Source: Knufia peltigerae (Eukaryota > Ascomycota > Eurotiomycetes > Chaetothyriales > Trichomeriaceae). Taken from it: a stretch of DNA of 64,000 bases. The position numbers and the translations under genes are program-made. The stretch's first letter is position 1. The number at the start of each line of letters is the position of its first letter. Under the pieces are notes generated by a model that saw only the letters and a program-made list of their open reading frames with translations, ran no database searches and was not told the origin of the DNA. The stretch covers positions 1 through 64,000 of the forward strand of contig JAPDRN010000059.1 of assembly GCA_030247855.1 (NCBI GenBank). The letters are read 5' to 3'. Below, piece by piece: positions 1 through 10,770 of the stretch.

Positions 1-66
1 CTCACGCGGCAATCATGCATCACCTTTCCACAACGTTGACGGAAAGCTAAACGAACACGCCATAAA

Positions 67-94
67 GCACACACACACACACACATACACACAA
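67..94. repeat. (CA)n microsatellite
   Basis: A run of CA dinucleotides with one interruption, just downstream of the DOMON-b561 gene stop and probably in its 3' untranslated region. It is low-complexity sequence with no coding role seen. Confidence 0.9.
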
Positions 95-163
95 AACAAA
101 AAGAGCAAAGGCAGAAGCCCAAAAAAAGACCCCGAAAGAGACCGAGATCCCAAAAAAAGAAAC

Positions 164-1919
164 TCAGACCTTGTCCAACCTGGCCAGACGTTTCGCCTGC
201 TCCTCCCTCTCGGCGTCCCTCTTCGCACGTTCCTCGGCCGGACCGGAGGCGGTGCCGGCGGCGGCCTCTCCGTCATCGTCATCACCGTCACTGAATTCCG
301 CATCGTCGTCGTCGTCGCCCAACTGGAAATACTCCTCGGCCTCGTCGGCGCCGATGGGCACGTCCTTGGGTTGCTTGTTGCGGGCGGCGGGCCTGCGGTT
401 CCGGGCCCGACCGACGACGAGGGTGAGCACGATGACCTCGACGGCGGCCAGGGCGATGGTGAGGCTCACGGTCAACCAGCCGTAGTGACGCAACAGCAGC
501 CCCGTGACGACGTTGACCATGCCCGCCGGCACGACGACGCGGCCGAGCCAGACGTGGACCCGGGACATCCAGGTCCGGGAGCCGCCGCGGCTCGAGACGT
601 AGACGACGTGGTGGCGCCAGCCGAGGACGGTCTGGACGGCCAGGGCGCAGACGATCAAGATCCCGACGTACTGGTGGGCGATGGAGACGGACCTCGAATT
701 GATGAAGCCGACGATGGCGCCCACGCCCACCCCGACGCTCGACAGCGAGTTGATGGTCCAGTGGAGGTTGAAAGCCTCGGCCCGGGACGACCGCAAAAAG
801 TAGACCGCCAAGGGGTAGAGGATGAGGAAGGACACGGTCATGAGGAAACCGTGGATGTGCCTGAGATCACACAAGAGTCAGCTCGATTGTTCACGGAGGG
901 GGTTTTTTCTTCTTCTTGGAAATGAGAAAAAGAAAGAAACGAGAAGAGAACCAAAAAAAAACTCACCACATCAATGATCGAATGTTCCACTGTTTGACAG
1001 TCTTGACGGGTTCCTCGACCTTGGTCCCATCGTCGGCGCCGGGTTGAGACACGGGGGTCTTGTCGGTGGACGATCCGTCGTCGCCGCCGACGCCACCACC
1101 AGCGACATCCTTTTGGTCGGCGATGATACCTTCCCCAGCCTTCAACTCGTCGGCGGTCGGTTCCACCGGGTCACCGATCTCGTTCACACCCTTGTGCCCG
1201 TCCAGTTCGTTGATGGGACCAAAGAATGGCACCGGCGACGCGGCGTTCTTCAGATCGGCCCACAGGAAACCAAAACCGAGACCGAACTGGTGCATGTCGA
1301 TGTTTCGGTCGGGGGCGAAGTCGCCGTCGTAGTCTTGCTTGAAGTTGCTGCTCCAGATCATCGACTGCTTCGTGGTGTCATTTTGAACGCCGAGGTCGGC
1401 GGCCGTCCACTGCTCGTAACCACGTACCACGAACTCGGCAACGCCCAAGTGTGACGGTTTCTGTTGGAGTTCCTCGTGGAAGAAGGCTCCGTCGTAGGGG
1501 TCGAAGCGGGTCGAGACGACGTCCACGACGGGGACGGCGCCCTTGTAGAAATCCGTCATCTCCACCACCGGTCGAGGGGGGTGGTGTCCGTCGACGGTCC
1601 GCACGGTGAGGGTGAGTTCGTTGGTCGCCGGGTCGCCGTACGTGATGAACATGAGCGCGCCCTTCATCTGAGGACCCAGGGCCAAAGCCGCCCATCCTTT
1701 TGCGCTGGACTGGTATCGGAACGCCCACATCCGGACGTAAAGGTCCGACTGTTTTGTCGTCTCATTGTAGTAATTCACCAGACTGAACGCTTGGTCGGCC
1801 CGGCCAGCTTCACCGGTGTGCTTGACGAATTGAACCGGTCGGTAAGCAGACACGAGACTGGCGAAGAAAGTAAAAGCCAGCAATGCCGGAAGTGAAATTA
1901 GGTGGTGCATCATCATCAT
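164..1919 (-). CDS. Secreted DOMON-cytochrome b561 protein (CDH-type cytochrome domain plus b561 membrane domain)
   Basis: Two exons, 967-1919 and 164-860, with one 106-nt intron (donor GTGAGT, acceptor CTCAG), giving about 549 aa. The N-terminus is a signal peptide beginning with four methionines (starts at 1919 to 1910 are all possible; the longer frame to 2018 adds a poorly conserved Thr-rich stretch). It is followed by a cellobiose-dehydrogenase-like DOMON haem domain (roughly 25-230; the GPQM segment is the likely Met ligand), an acidic Gly/Asp linker, then a b561-type four-to-five helix domain opening with the HIHGFLM motif right at the splice junction. The C-terminal tail is very acidic, then basic. 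The family moves electrons across membranes, and fungal members are annotated as iron-reductase-domain proteins; the electron partner here is unknown. Exon joining restores the b561 first-helix His and the reading frame, so the fusion is well supported. Confidence 0.85.
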
Positions 1920-2873
1920 CGTCGTCGTCGTCGTCGTCGCGTGTGCGATAAACTCCCAAGGAATGATTCGCGTTGTCGTTGTCGTTGTCGAGATGAAACT
2001 TCTCTCAAAAGACGACACCGAACACTCGAATATCGAATATTGTAAAAATAATTAATGGCTAGGCCACGATTCGTTCAAAGTGACCCGCGCGTTCTGAGGA
2101 TGGGATTGAATAATAGGGGTCTTTTCTCTCTCTCTCTCTCTCTCTCTCTGTGCACGGTCCCCGCTAAAATTTCAAGACTCTTCTGCCGAAGACTCCGAAC
2201 AGGGTACAAGGTTGTACGTTCAATGCGGTGCTGCAACCAACAGGTGGTTGTTGACCCCTTCAAGGTAGTCAGAATCAGGAGTCTATTTTTTCTCTCTCTC
2301 TCTCGCTCTTTGTTAAAGAAAAAGAAACGAATGTAGGATGGTCGGAGAGGAGGATGATGATGATGGATCGATGGATAAGCTGAGAGAAAGATAAGCAGGA
2401 AAAAGGGACAAGTTCATTTGAGCGACTTGAGAAACGTGGCCGAGAATAGAAGACACTAATCCAAATCGGGAATCGTGGCGTTGGCTGGATTCGCAAAGCT
2501 CCGAGGGGATCAGGGAATCAATCGATTGTCTTCTTCATTTCCAGGGGGTCGTGTAACAAAGTATCACGAATTTCTCCTTGACATCTGTGGCATGATGATG
2601 ATTCCTCGTATCGGCTGATGACCAAGATACTTGTATATGCTATCTAACTCTGTGTCCACGTTTGCTCCTCTAGCGTCCCGAGAAACGCGACGCGTTGGCG
2701 TGCACTTTTTTTTTTCTGGGGACGGACTTGATGCTGTCTAAGCAGTCAAAACCTGCCACTTCATCTATCTCTGGCGCCTTGTTCGCCTCTCTTGCTTGCT
2801 GCATATCCTGAAATCAATGAGTGTCGCAGTTCAGAAGATTGTCGTCCTTGCTCGAAGATCTAGTCCATTTTCT
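1920..2873. other. Intergenic, upstream of DOMON-b561 and downstream of nitroreductase
   Basis: About 950 bases with no credible gene. Contains a Thr-codon-like CGT microsatellite at 1918-1938, (TC)n tracts at 2125-2149 and about 2290-2304 (possible pyrimidine-rich promoter elements) and a T10-like run near 2707. Short frames here have no recognisable protein features. Confidence 0.7.
2125..2149. repeat. (TC)n microsatellite
   Basis: Uninterrupted TC dinucleotides over 25 bases, about 200 bases upstream of the DOMON-b561 start codon (minus strand). Pyrimidine tracts of this kind are common in fungal core promoters. Confidence 0.9.
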
Positions 2874-3767
2874 TCACGACTTCTTGACCATAACCCTCTT
2901 CTCGATCGGCTCAAAGGTCTTCTCGTGGTCTGGGCCTGCCGATGGCTTGCCAAACACCAACTGGGACTTGAGCTTCCAGGTGTCAGGGAGACCCCAGGTG
3001 GATTTCACATCCGCGACAATGCCGGGGTGAAAGTTGAAGTGCTGAAGATTGCACCCAAGGCCCTCGGCTTCGAGAGCAGTCCAAGCTAGTCGAGGGCATT
3101 AGTTTTGTGGAAGGATACGACATGGCAGGAGTAAGAGCTCACCGATGAACTGATGCATACCACTCGAGTGGTCGGAAACTACGCACACCCAAAGTCAGTA
3201 CCAATATCCAGCTAACCGTCGCCAGTATCTGTCCGATCCAGGATTGATCTCTCTTGCGAACTTACACTCAGTCAACAAAGGCACGACCATTGGGTTCTTC
3301 TCGCCCAAGGCGTCGAGGGCGGCCTGGTCTTCAAACCACATCACCGTGCCGTAACTGCTGTTGAAGCCATTGATACGACCGGCCAACTATACGAGAATCA
3401 AACCGTCAGACCCGCAAGAGCGTGAACGAATAGGCAAACTGAATCGGGAAGAGTGCACTGGAGCAATTATCCGAGAAGAAATTTGAGCCGAAACTCAAGG
3501 TAAAGAATCACTTACATAGCCCTTGATCCCCTCATCCATGGGGACTTGGTCCATGTGCTTCTTGACGATTGCCCACAGCTTGTTGTGTTCGGCACCGAGG
3601 ACCACCACTGCACGGGCAGACTGGACGTTGTATGAAGAAGGTGCCCAGGTCACGGCATGCTTGACGATCTCTTCAACTCTCGAGTCGGGGATGGTACTTG
3701 CATTGGACAAGGCGTAGATGGATCTCCGAGCCTTGGTGAGCTCTAGGAAGTTGTCTGCGGCACCCAT
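2874..3767 (-). CDS. Nitroreductase family protein (fungal Frm2/Hbn1-like)
   Basis: Four exons: 3516-3767, 3266-3386, 3143-3178 (only 36 nt) and 2874-3085, total 621 nt, 206 aa. This is the usual length for the small fungal nitroreductases, FMN enzymes that use NAD(P)H to reduce nitro compounds or quinones and, in yeast, are tied to lipid signalling and oxidative stress. The start has the RRSIY segment (residues 15-19) that contacts FMN phosphate in the family, WAPSSYNVQSAR at 41-52, and after splicing SSGMHQFIAWTALEAEGLG, a typical family signature spanning the two smallest exons. The C-terminus ends EKRVMVKKS. All junctions are GT-AG and together keep the frame, and the 36-nt exon is needed to complete the signature. 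Confidence 0.9.
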
Positions 3768-5729
3768 GGTGGTAGAAGCGAGTTTGTAATATCAAGAAAT
3801 TTGTTGGTTTTTGATGACTGACTTGGTAGGGCTGGGCAAGCTGAAGGTAGAGATACCAAAACAAAATCAAGATAGCTGTCTGGATCTTATATCTATCCTA
3901 TCTGGGTCTTGCTCATATTTGTCGGGTTAAAGGGGGGGATACCGGATTAAAAATCAGGACCTGAATTTGCCCAGGTACCTGCATTGCGTTATCCTGTGGA
4001 TAATGCAAGGTCGAGCTTGTACCCGGCGCCCGAGGTCTGTGAATGGCTCTTCTTCAGTGGCTTTCAAAGAGACTCAAGGCTTCACGCACGATACCGGCAC
4101 TTCTCGGGCGAGATATTGTGCCTCAATCATCTGCTCACGTGACCAGCCAGAAAGCACAAGGGCCCACCACTCCATATTCTCGCAAGCCTTTGCACTGCCC
4201 ATGGTGTAAGCAGGTGGATCATGAACGGAAGTTGAGTGGTACAATGGAGGCGTGTATCTCAGATTTGTGGATTGATTGGTTGACCATGATCCTTCTCGAA
4301 CCTCCTTGAAGCACTGTTTGAGTGCCTGTTACAAGGCTCATCTTTGAAGCACACCGCTCGGTTGAACACGTCATGGCTCCACGATCCGTCAGTTGTACCT
4401 CAATGGCTAGAACTTGTGTTACTTCCTGGAGCACGGTGTGCATTAAACTGAGCACATGCCGTTTTTCTCTCAGTCTGTGGTGATATTAAAGGATGGATGC
4501 TGCAAACGTGTCGAAACCTCACACACCACTCGGGTCTTGTTGAATCACATCGGAATTCTCCATACATTTGTTGAAGATTCGCCTTGTCCGATTTCAAGCC
4601 AGCCTGCGTGAGTCTCCAATTGTTGGATGTTTTTGTATCTGATTGTCTTGACCGGTATGTCATTGCTTGTCGGAGTCTTTCGCTTCGTGCTCTTGAATAA
4701 TTGTCTCACAAGCACAATTGTGGATGGAGAGGTATGTGAGAAGAGAGAGAGAGAGAATGAGAGAGAGCCATGGATCCTAATTGACAACGATTTCCACAAC
4801 CTGCCTTTATGTTGTTAACGTTTAATCAACAGGTTTGGCAGATACCCCGGACTAACTAAACACCTTCACAGCTCCTTCTCAAGGAGGTAAGAAACAGGAA
4901 AGAACACGCCAAAGAAAAAAAAAAAACAAAAAACTGCAAAAACTAACCAGGGGACATTTTGGCAGAAAATCCTTTCCAGTCCACATCGGGGGTTGAACCC
5001 CCCTCGTGATGGTGTGCATACCGCTCCCGCCGCCCCTCGAGTAGGCAGGGAAAGCGACAACACATGGACCTTCGTGGGATTTTTTTGGTTATCTCCAGAC
5101 TGCTTTTCTCAGGGGGCGGCGCCCTATCCCACGATCACCCGGGGAGACCTATCAAGGGTATGAACATCCCCCGGGTGTCGGCAATGAGACCTGAGAAGAG
5201 ACTGCTGTTGGAAGACGAAAATTGGGACATGGAATACTTAAACCCAATAACCCAGGTAGGCAGGTAGGTAGGTATGTAGGTACACCTGTGTCCTGTCCTC
5301 ATCGTACCTGCCAAACTGACAAATACCAACGCCACAAGGCACCAATATTCTGGACACCCGGGAGAGTAATATCACACAAATTGTGCGGATAACATGTATG
5401 AACATTGAGCAATTCGGTAAGAGGTTTGGAACTTTGAAAAGGGGAGAAGAAGGAGAAAAGATCCCATTGGAAATGTCATCATGTTATACTCGCCCCTAAA
5501 ACCCCTGGACTTATACCACCTACCCAGGTAAACAATACTTGTATTCGAGTGTCTTGAACAGTCAGATGTAATGTATGTCGATATACCCACAACATACTAC
5601 AATACTACAACACACCCAACGACGACCTCGCTCAGATTTTTCTTCGATCAAAAGAACAAACACATCATGTCAATTCCAGTTACAAGTAATGTCGGCGCCT
5701 ACGACAAGCTATCAAATGCAACAATAACT
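3768..5729. other. 2-kb intergenic region between nitroreductase and P450
   Basis: No gene recognised on either strand. Contains a GA-repeat near 4742-4756, a perfect G/C hairpin at about 4987-5003, a tract of GTAG/GCAG tetranucleotide steps at 5255-5281, and one copy of the TACCCAGGTA word at 5521-5530. The nitroreductase promoter lies at the left end. Confidence 0.7.
5255..5281. repeat. GTAG-type tetranucleotide repeat
   Basis: Six or seven imperfect GTAG/GCAG units in tandem in the gap downstream of the P450. It is low-complexity DNA with no inferred function. Confidence 0.8.
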
Positions 5730-7630
5730 CTATGCTTTCAAACTCCGAGGTCGAAATCGGCAGTAAAAGTCATGCTCCTTTACAAACCATGCTATACATC
5801 ACCCATGGTTAGCCATTTGCAACTTCTCGCGGTTCAGACCTTCATAATCAAACCACCGCAAGGAAAGTAAAAGACTCACCATTATGCAACTTCCAGTCTC
5901 TGGTTGGGTCGTCAAATTGAACCTGATACACATGTAAGCCGTCAGCTTCTCTTCTCCAGTACAAAATTCCTGCAACGACTCAATGCTGCCACTACTCACC
6001 TCGAACCTTCTCAGAAATGACGGCACAAGCTTGTACATCTCCAACAGACTGATGTTCTTGCCAATGCACGTCCTCGCACCGGCGCCGAATTGAAACAAGG
6101 TACCATTCATCTCCTTCAGTTGCTCTTTGCCAGCCTCCAGCCATCGTTCGGGAATATAGCTGTCGACTTGATCGCCGAAGATTTCTTCCCGTTTATGAAT
6201 GACCCACGCGTTGCATCCGACTATCGTACCACCGGGAATGAAATGTCCGTCGATCTCGATACCCTGGGGAGGGGTGATTCTTTCCAGGGGCAGTCCAGCG
6301 GCAGGGTGCATTCTGAAAGCCTCCTTGATGCACGCGTCGAGGTACGGCAGGTTTTGTGACTCCGCCCAAGACACCGTTCCACTAGGTCTGTTTTCGATCC
6401 TACCCTCCTTGACGGCGTCGTTCAACTCGGCCATCACTTTCTCGTAGCAGTGCGGGTTGCGGAGGAGGTAGTAGAAGACGGCAGCCAGGCTGATGGCTGT
6501 GGTTTCCGACCCGGCAAAGGCCATGGATACCGCCATGGTCAAGACGCGTTGGTCTGTCATGAACTCAGGACGGTCGGTCTGGGCCTTGAGGAACATGGAC
6601 AAAAGGTCTGGTTTGTTGGTGCCCTTTTCCCGACCTTGGGCCTTTATCTCGGTCAGACGCTCATTCATACGCGCGAAAGCGAATTTAGTGATGGGAAAGG
6701 CGAATAGTTTGACACCGAGCTTGTCGAGGAGCAAAACCAAGGGGTTCTTCAAGAAGAGCAAATCGATCCACGGCATCTGACCAACCTAGAGTCGCTGTTA
6801 GTACCCTCCTAGTTTCTCCCAACGCTACTATGGCGGACATACCGGAGCGACGTAAGAGAAGAGCTTCCCAAGATAGCCAATCATGCCGTCGACATCCTCA
6901 TTTCTTTCCAAGAAGCCATGTCGCTTGCTGTAGGTAATTTGTCCAATAACCTGTCATTAGTCAGTCGTTGGTACACTCAGCGTCATCGTATAATTTGCTC
7001 ACGTCAAATGCGAAAAACTGGAGCCATTCTGCAAAGTCACATATTCTGTTTGGTTTCGCGTACAGTTTGTCGGTCTGGTCCAAGAAGATTTCAATGGTCT
7101 CGTTGACAGCCGGCTCGTACTGGACCAACTGGCTCATAGAGAATGCATTGTTGACGGATCGTCTCAAGTTGGCATGGTACGACTCATCTGTGGTCGAGAA
7201 CAAGGACGGTAACCGCTTGCCTTCCTTCACGGCTTGTTGAACGGGATAGAAATCGGACTATTCGGCAAGAGTCAGCACAGAGGAGAGTAGTGCCAGCAAG
7301 CCCGGGGGCAGGCACTTCAAGCCTTACCTTTGTGAATCCCTTGTTCAGTCCATATATCGTCTTCAAGGCTTTTGGGTTGGCGAAGGAGAGGCTGTTGGGT
7401 CCTAGCCTGACGACGTCTCCCAATTCGCGATGCAACTTGAGGTGAGTGATGTCCGGCCGTCTCCCGTAAACATCAAAGAATCTCCACCAATTCGTGAACT
7501 TGGCGAGGAAAGGTCCCGGATACTTGTTCAGGCCATGGTTGAAGTAGTTGCTAAGTAGGTAGCCTACCAACAATATCGATAATGCGATAGGCCAGTTGTT
7601 GGCAATGACGGGGAATACTGACTCGAGCAT
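5730..7630 (-). CDS. Cytochrome P450 monooxygenase, pisatin-demethylase-like
   Basis: Six exons (7328-7630, 7003-7257, 6843-6950, 6000-6785, 5880-5922, 5730-5791) join to 518 aa, the normal size for a microsomal fungal P450. Visible are an N-terminal membrane anchor (about residues 8-28), a KYPGP hinge, the I-helix AGSETT near 313, the K-helix EAFR near 377, YIPERW near 433 and the haem loop FQFGAGARTCIGKN with its Cys near 462. The last two small exons (43 and 62 nt) supply VQFDDP, WKLHN and AWFVKE, which are typical C-terminal features of this P450 group. Start chosen at MLESVF (7630), the first ATG before the anchor. The enzyme oxidises a small molecule at the ER with a P450 reductase; the substrate cannot be read from sequence. 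No biosynthetic genes adjoin it. Confidence 0.92.
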
Positions 7631-8918
7631 TTTTCCCACGTGCGCAAACAAAAAGAGCTGGGGGGGGGGTGAGAAGGACAACTCACGACGAAGAATCGAC
7701 AATACTGTATACAGACAAGACTTACACCGCGAGGAAACTGGTCAGGTCAGAGACGAGCGTCGTTTGAATTTCGATCCCATATTAAATCGTCAAGAGAGGC
7801 ACAAGCAAACTTGATTGCACCGTGACTAGTTGCCGTAGCCTTGGGGCGAGATCTGTCTGTCCAATGTACGAGATCTCTCCCACTACTCGAGACGTCCAAG
7901 CGGCTCATGTTGTCTTTCGGCAGTTGTCATTTCAGCCAGACAAACGTCGGAGTCGGCACAGGCATAGAAAGTGCTGACACTTGAACCAGCGAATGGGCGG
8001 GAGAAGACACGTCTCTGTGGACCGCTCGGCTCGCTCTTTGTGAGAGGCGACGAAGAGGGCGCAAGGACGGCATATGAAGAATCGAGACCTACTGTAGAGA
8101 GGCATGGCAAAAACCCGGGGAGTGCCAGTTGGTCTGAGAGCCGAGGCCACAAGTAGCCGGTGGGGGAGGGTGTGAAGTGGGAGCGAAGGAAAGTAATGTG
8201 GGCGTGTACATCACAGTGGTGTTCGTATTAAAAGGACCGGTAGTTGTCGAAGTAGGATCTTTGGGGATCCGCTGCCACTGCTCAGATGCAGATGATTGAA
8301 CCAAAAAAGGTCGAAGTATTTGGTGCTCCCGGCAAATGCACCGGCTACAACTGCCGTCAATGAGTGTTGGGCCTGAGGGTGAGCAATCTCAGCGTCAACG
8401 ACGGAGTACTCCAGCAATATCGACTTCATTCAAATCGTCTGTTTACTTCGAGCAAAAGTGCGGTATTTCTCACTACGCATACGATGTGAGTCGTGTCTGG
8501 AATCAATCGACGTCGACGATTCACATTCAGAGATCACGGACATGCAAAAAACACACAAAGTGTGTATGAGTAGATGATCAACTGAAATTTCATTCTCTCA
8601 AGAACAATAGTCTTCATGAATTCAGGAAGCATATGTTACACGATTCCAAGCCATAGGTCCTGCTTGAGAGCGTAGAACAAATTCCCTCCTATACCCATAA
8701 ACTATTGCACCCGATGCTTTTAGAGTTGCAGTGTTTTTTTGTTTCTGATAAAGTTCAAATCCCGAATTCTTCCCTGGAAGTGACCGCTCGTCCCTCCGAA
8801 ATCGCCATCAAACTGGCGCTTCGAGTCAATGAGTCTGCTTTTCACTAGTACAAAAGTCGGTGTTGAAGGTGCTGAAGGTGATGTATGGTTGCTGCGTTGG
8901 GTAGTGTGTTGTGGTAAT
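7631..8918. other. Intergenic region upstream of the P450
   Basis: Nearly 1.3 kb without a supported gene. Several frames of 70-90 codons occur but overlap each other on both strands and show no domain. It must hold the P450 promoter at its left end and the 3' UTR of the Stm1-like gene at its right end. A near copy of the ACGGAGTACTCC word sits near 8402. Confidence 0.6.
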
Positions 8919-10220
8919 CTACTTTCCACCAAGGCTGGGAAAGGCTGACTCGTCGTTGACGGCGACGCCTGGAGCATCACTGCCGCGACCTCCACGGCCA
9001 CGTCCACGGAACTCTCCACGGTCACCACGTCCACGGCCACGGCCACGGAAGTCACCACGATCGCTGCCACCACGGCCACGACCGCCACCGCGACCACCAC
9101 GTCCACGAGTCTCGCGAGGCTGCTCCTTGAAAGTGTAGTCGATGTCGAGGAATTCTTTCTTGGTAGCACGCTCACGCTCTCGTCTGGCCTTTTCTTCGCC
9201 CTTGAAGTAGTCGGCGGTTTCTTCCTTGGTCAACTCCTTGGCCGACTTCCACTTCTTGTCCTCTTTTGCGCCCTCATTGGGTGCGCGAGCCTCCTTGAGA
9301 CCAAGACCTTGGAGCTTCTGAGCCGCCTTCTCGGCCAGATAGTCGGCATAGGACTTGTGGTTGGACTCGGCTTCGGCATCAGCGTCGGGAACAGCCTCGC
9401 CACCCTCGGGAAGGGCCACTGGCTCAGCATTCTCGTTCCAGCCTTCGGCCTGAGTACCTGCGTCCCATCCACCTTCCTTTTCTTCTTGCTTGGCGATTGC
9501 TTCACCGGCTTTTTCATCGGCCCATTCGCCCTCGCCGGTAGCTTCGCCCCAGCCATGACCGGCCTGCTTAGGGTGTTCGCTGCGAAAAGATTGTCAGTAA
9601 GGAATGCGAGAAAGTTGAACATGCTACTCACGCAATGCCGGTGCGGTTCACGTGTCGATCGCCACCGCGACGCTGGGCAGGACCGCCGCGACCACCTCGT
9701 CGTGTGCCAGCCGAGCCTTGAGTGCGACCTGGTCTGTTGCCGAAACCATCCGCACCCTCGCCTTCAGTTGGTTGATCACGGTTGTACGTACGGCCAGTGG
9801 CTCTATCGCGGAATGCTGCCCATGAAGTGAGTAAAAATGGAAATTTTCACTTATGTTTCGAGCTTCCATACCTGCTTCGCTGCCAGTGAATCCACCTCTT
9901 CGGCCACCGCGACCGCGAGCAGAGGATGCATCAGTCGGTGCTGCTTTTGGAGCATCGCGCTTGCCAACTCGCGCTGCCGTTTTATCAACTGCTTTGGTCG
10001 GTGGTTCAGGTTCGCGGTCAGAATCCTGGTCCGAGGTATTGCCTGAATGAGAGTCAATGACAAATAGTCGTTACAAGGCGCGGGAAAGAAGGTACCCAAT
10101 AGCTCGTAGAGGTTCTGTAGCACAAACAAGTCAGTAAATGGAATGATGACGATGAACCCGTTGCTGTGGATGGGATGATGAGATGGAATTGATGCTCACC
10201 TTGCTCTTGACGTCCGCCAT
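8919..10220 (-). CDS. STM1: Stm1/SERBP1 (HABP4_PAI-RBP1) family ribosome-associated RNA-binding protein
   Basis: Five exons: 10200-10220 (21 nt), 10096-10114 (19 nt), 9872-10042, 9632-9815 and 8919-9579, giving 351 aa. The two microexons encode the conserved Stm1 N-terminus (ADVKSKNLYELLGN). The middle carries an arginine-glycine stretch and the HABP4 signature RTGIAEHPKQAGHGWGE split by the last intron, then a Glu/Lys-rich region with KSAKELTKEETADYF, and a C-terminal RGG domain rich in RGRG and RGDFRG repeats. Stm1/SERBP1 proteins clamp mRNA channels of idle 80S ribosomes and bind RNA and G-quadruplex DNA. The gene ends SAFPSLGGK, as in homologues. The encoding CG-rich repeats near 8990-9110 make the region simple in sequence but it is coding. 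Confidence 0.9.
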
Positions 10221-10770
10221 GACGTTTTCCTCTCGAGCGCCTTCCGTGAAGGCTTTGCTTTATTGAAACTCCAACTCGAGAGTGGAAGAATAGGAATCTC
10301 GACCAAGACAAGCTCCTTCAAACTAGGATCTTGTCGCGTCGAGTAGGGGTTCGTGTCCGATTTAGAGAAGACTGAGGTTACAGGCGCATTCTTGCAATGC
10401 ATGATGAAATTCTCAAAGCCATTGGCTAGCGTGACCTCATGCATCGCGCTAGGCCACTTTTGGAGGAAAACTTGGCATTAGGGCTGCACGTGATGAATGT
10501 CAGTTTCCTTACGGTGCGTTGTGTATTGCGAGGAATCACGACAGCTTCAGCTTTTATACTTGCTTTTATTGGCGTTAAATACACATCTAGACCCCTTGGT
10601 CTCCTAAGCAATGACTCAACGGGACGAGCTAAACTCCATTTTTCCGCGAGAGCGCCACAGCCTGGTAAAATGCGATCACAGAAGCGCCATCGCTAACAAT
10701 ACTTCGTGAACATTACGAAACCGTGAGGACATACAAATCCGCTTTCCATGTCTGTCTACCTTGGAGGAAC
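10221..10770. other. Intergenic between Stm1-like and bZIP genes
   Basis: Upstream region of the Stm1-like gene and 3' region of the bZIP gene, both on minus. No gene or repeat was seen. Confidence 0.6.

Noticed and set aside
371..925. A 184-codon plus frame opposite the DOMON-b561 exon
   Set aside because: It is an Asp/Gly/Arg-rich shadow of the real minus exon, caused by GC-rich codons.
4960..5065. A tRNA-like sequence on minus with a GGTTCAACCCC box-B-like word and a matching TCCATGT/ATGTGGA acceptor pair
   Set aside because: No A box or D arm could be found, and the T arm would be a five-base stem with a five-base loop; the match is better explained by a G/C palindrome.
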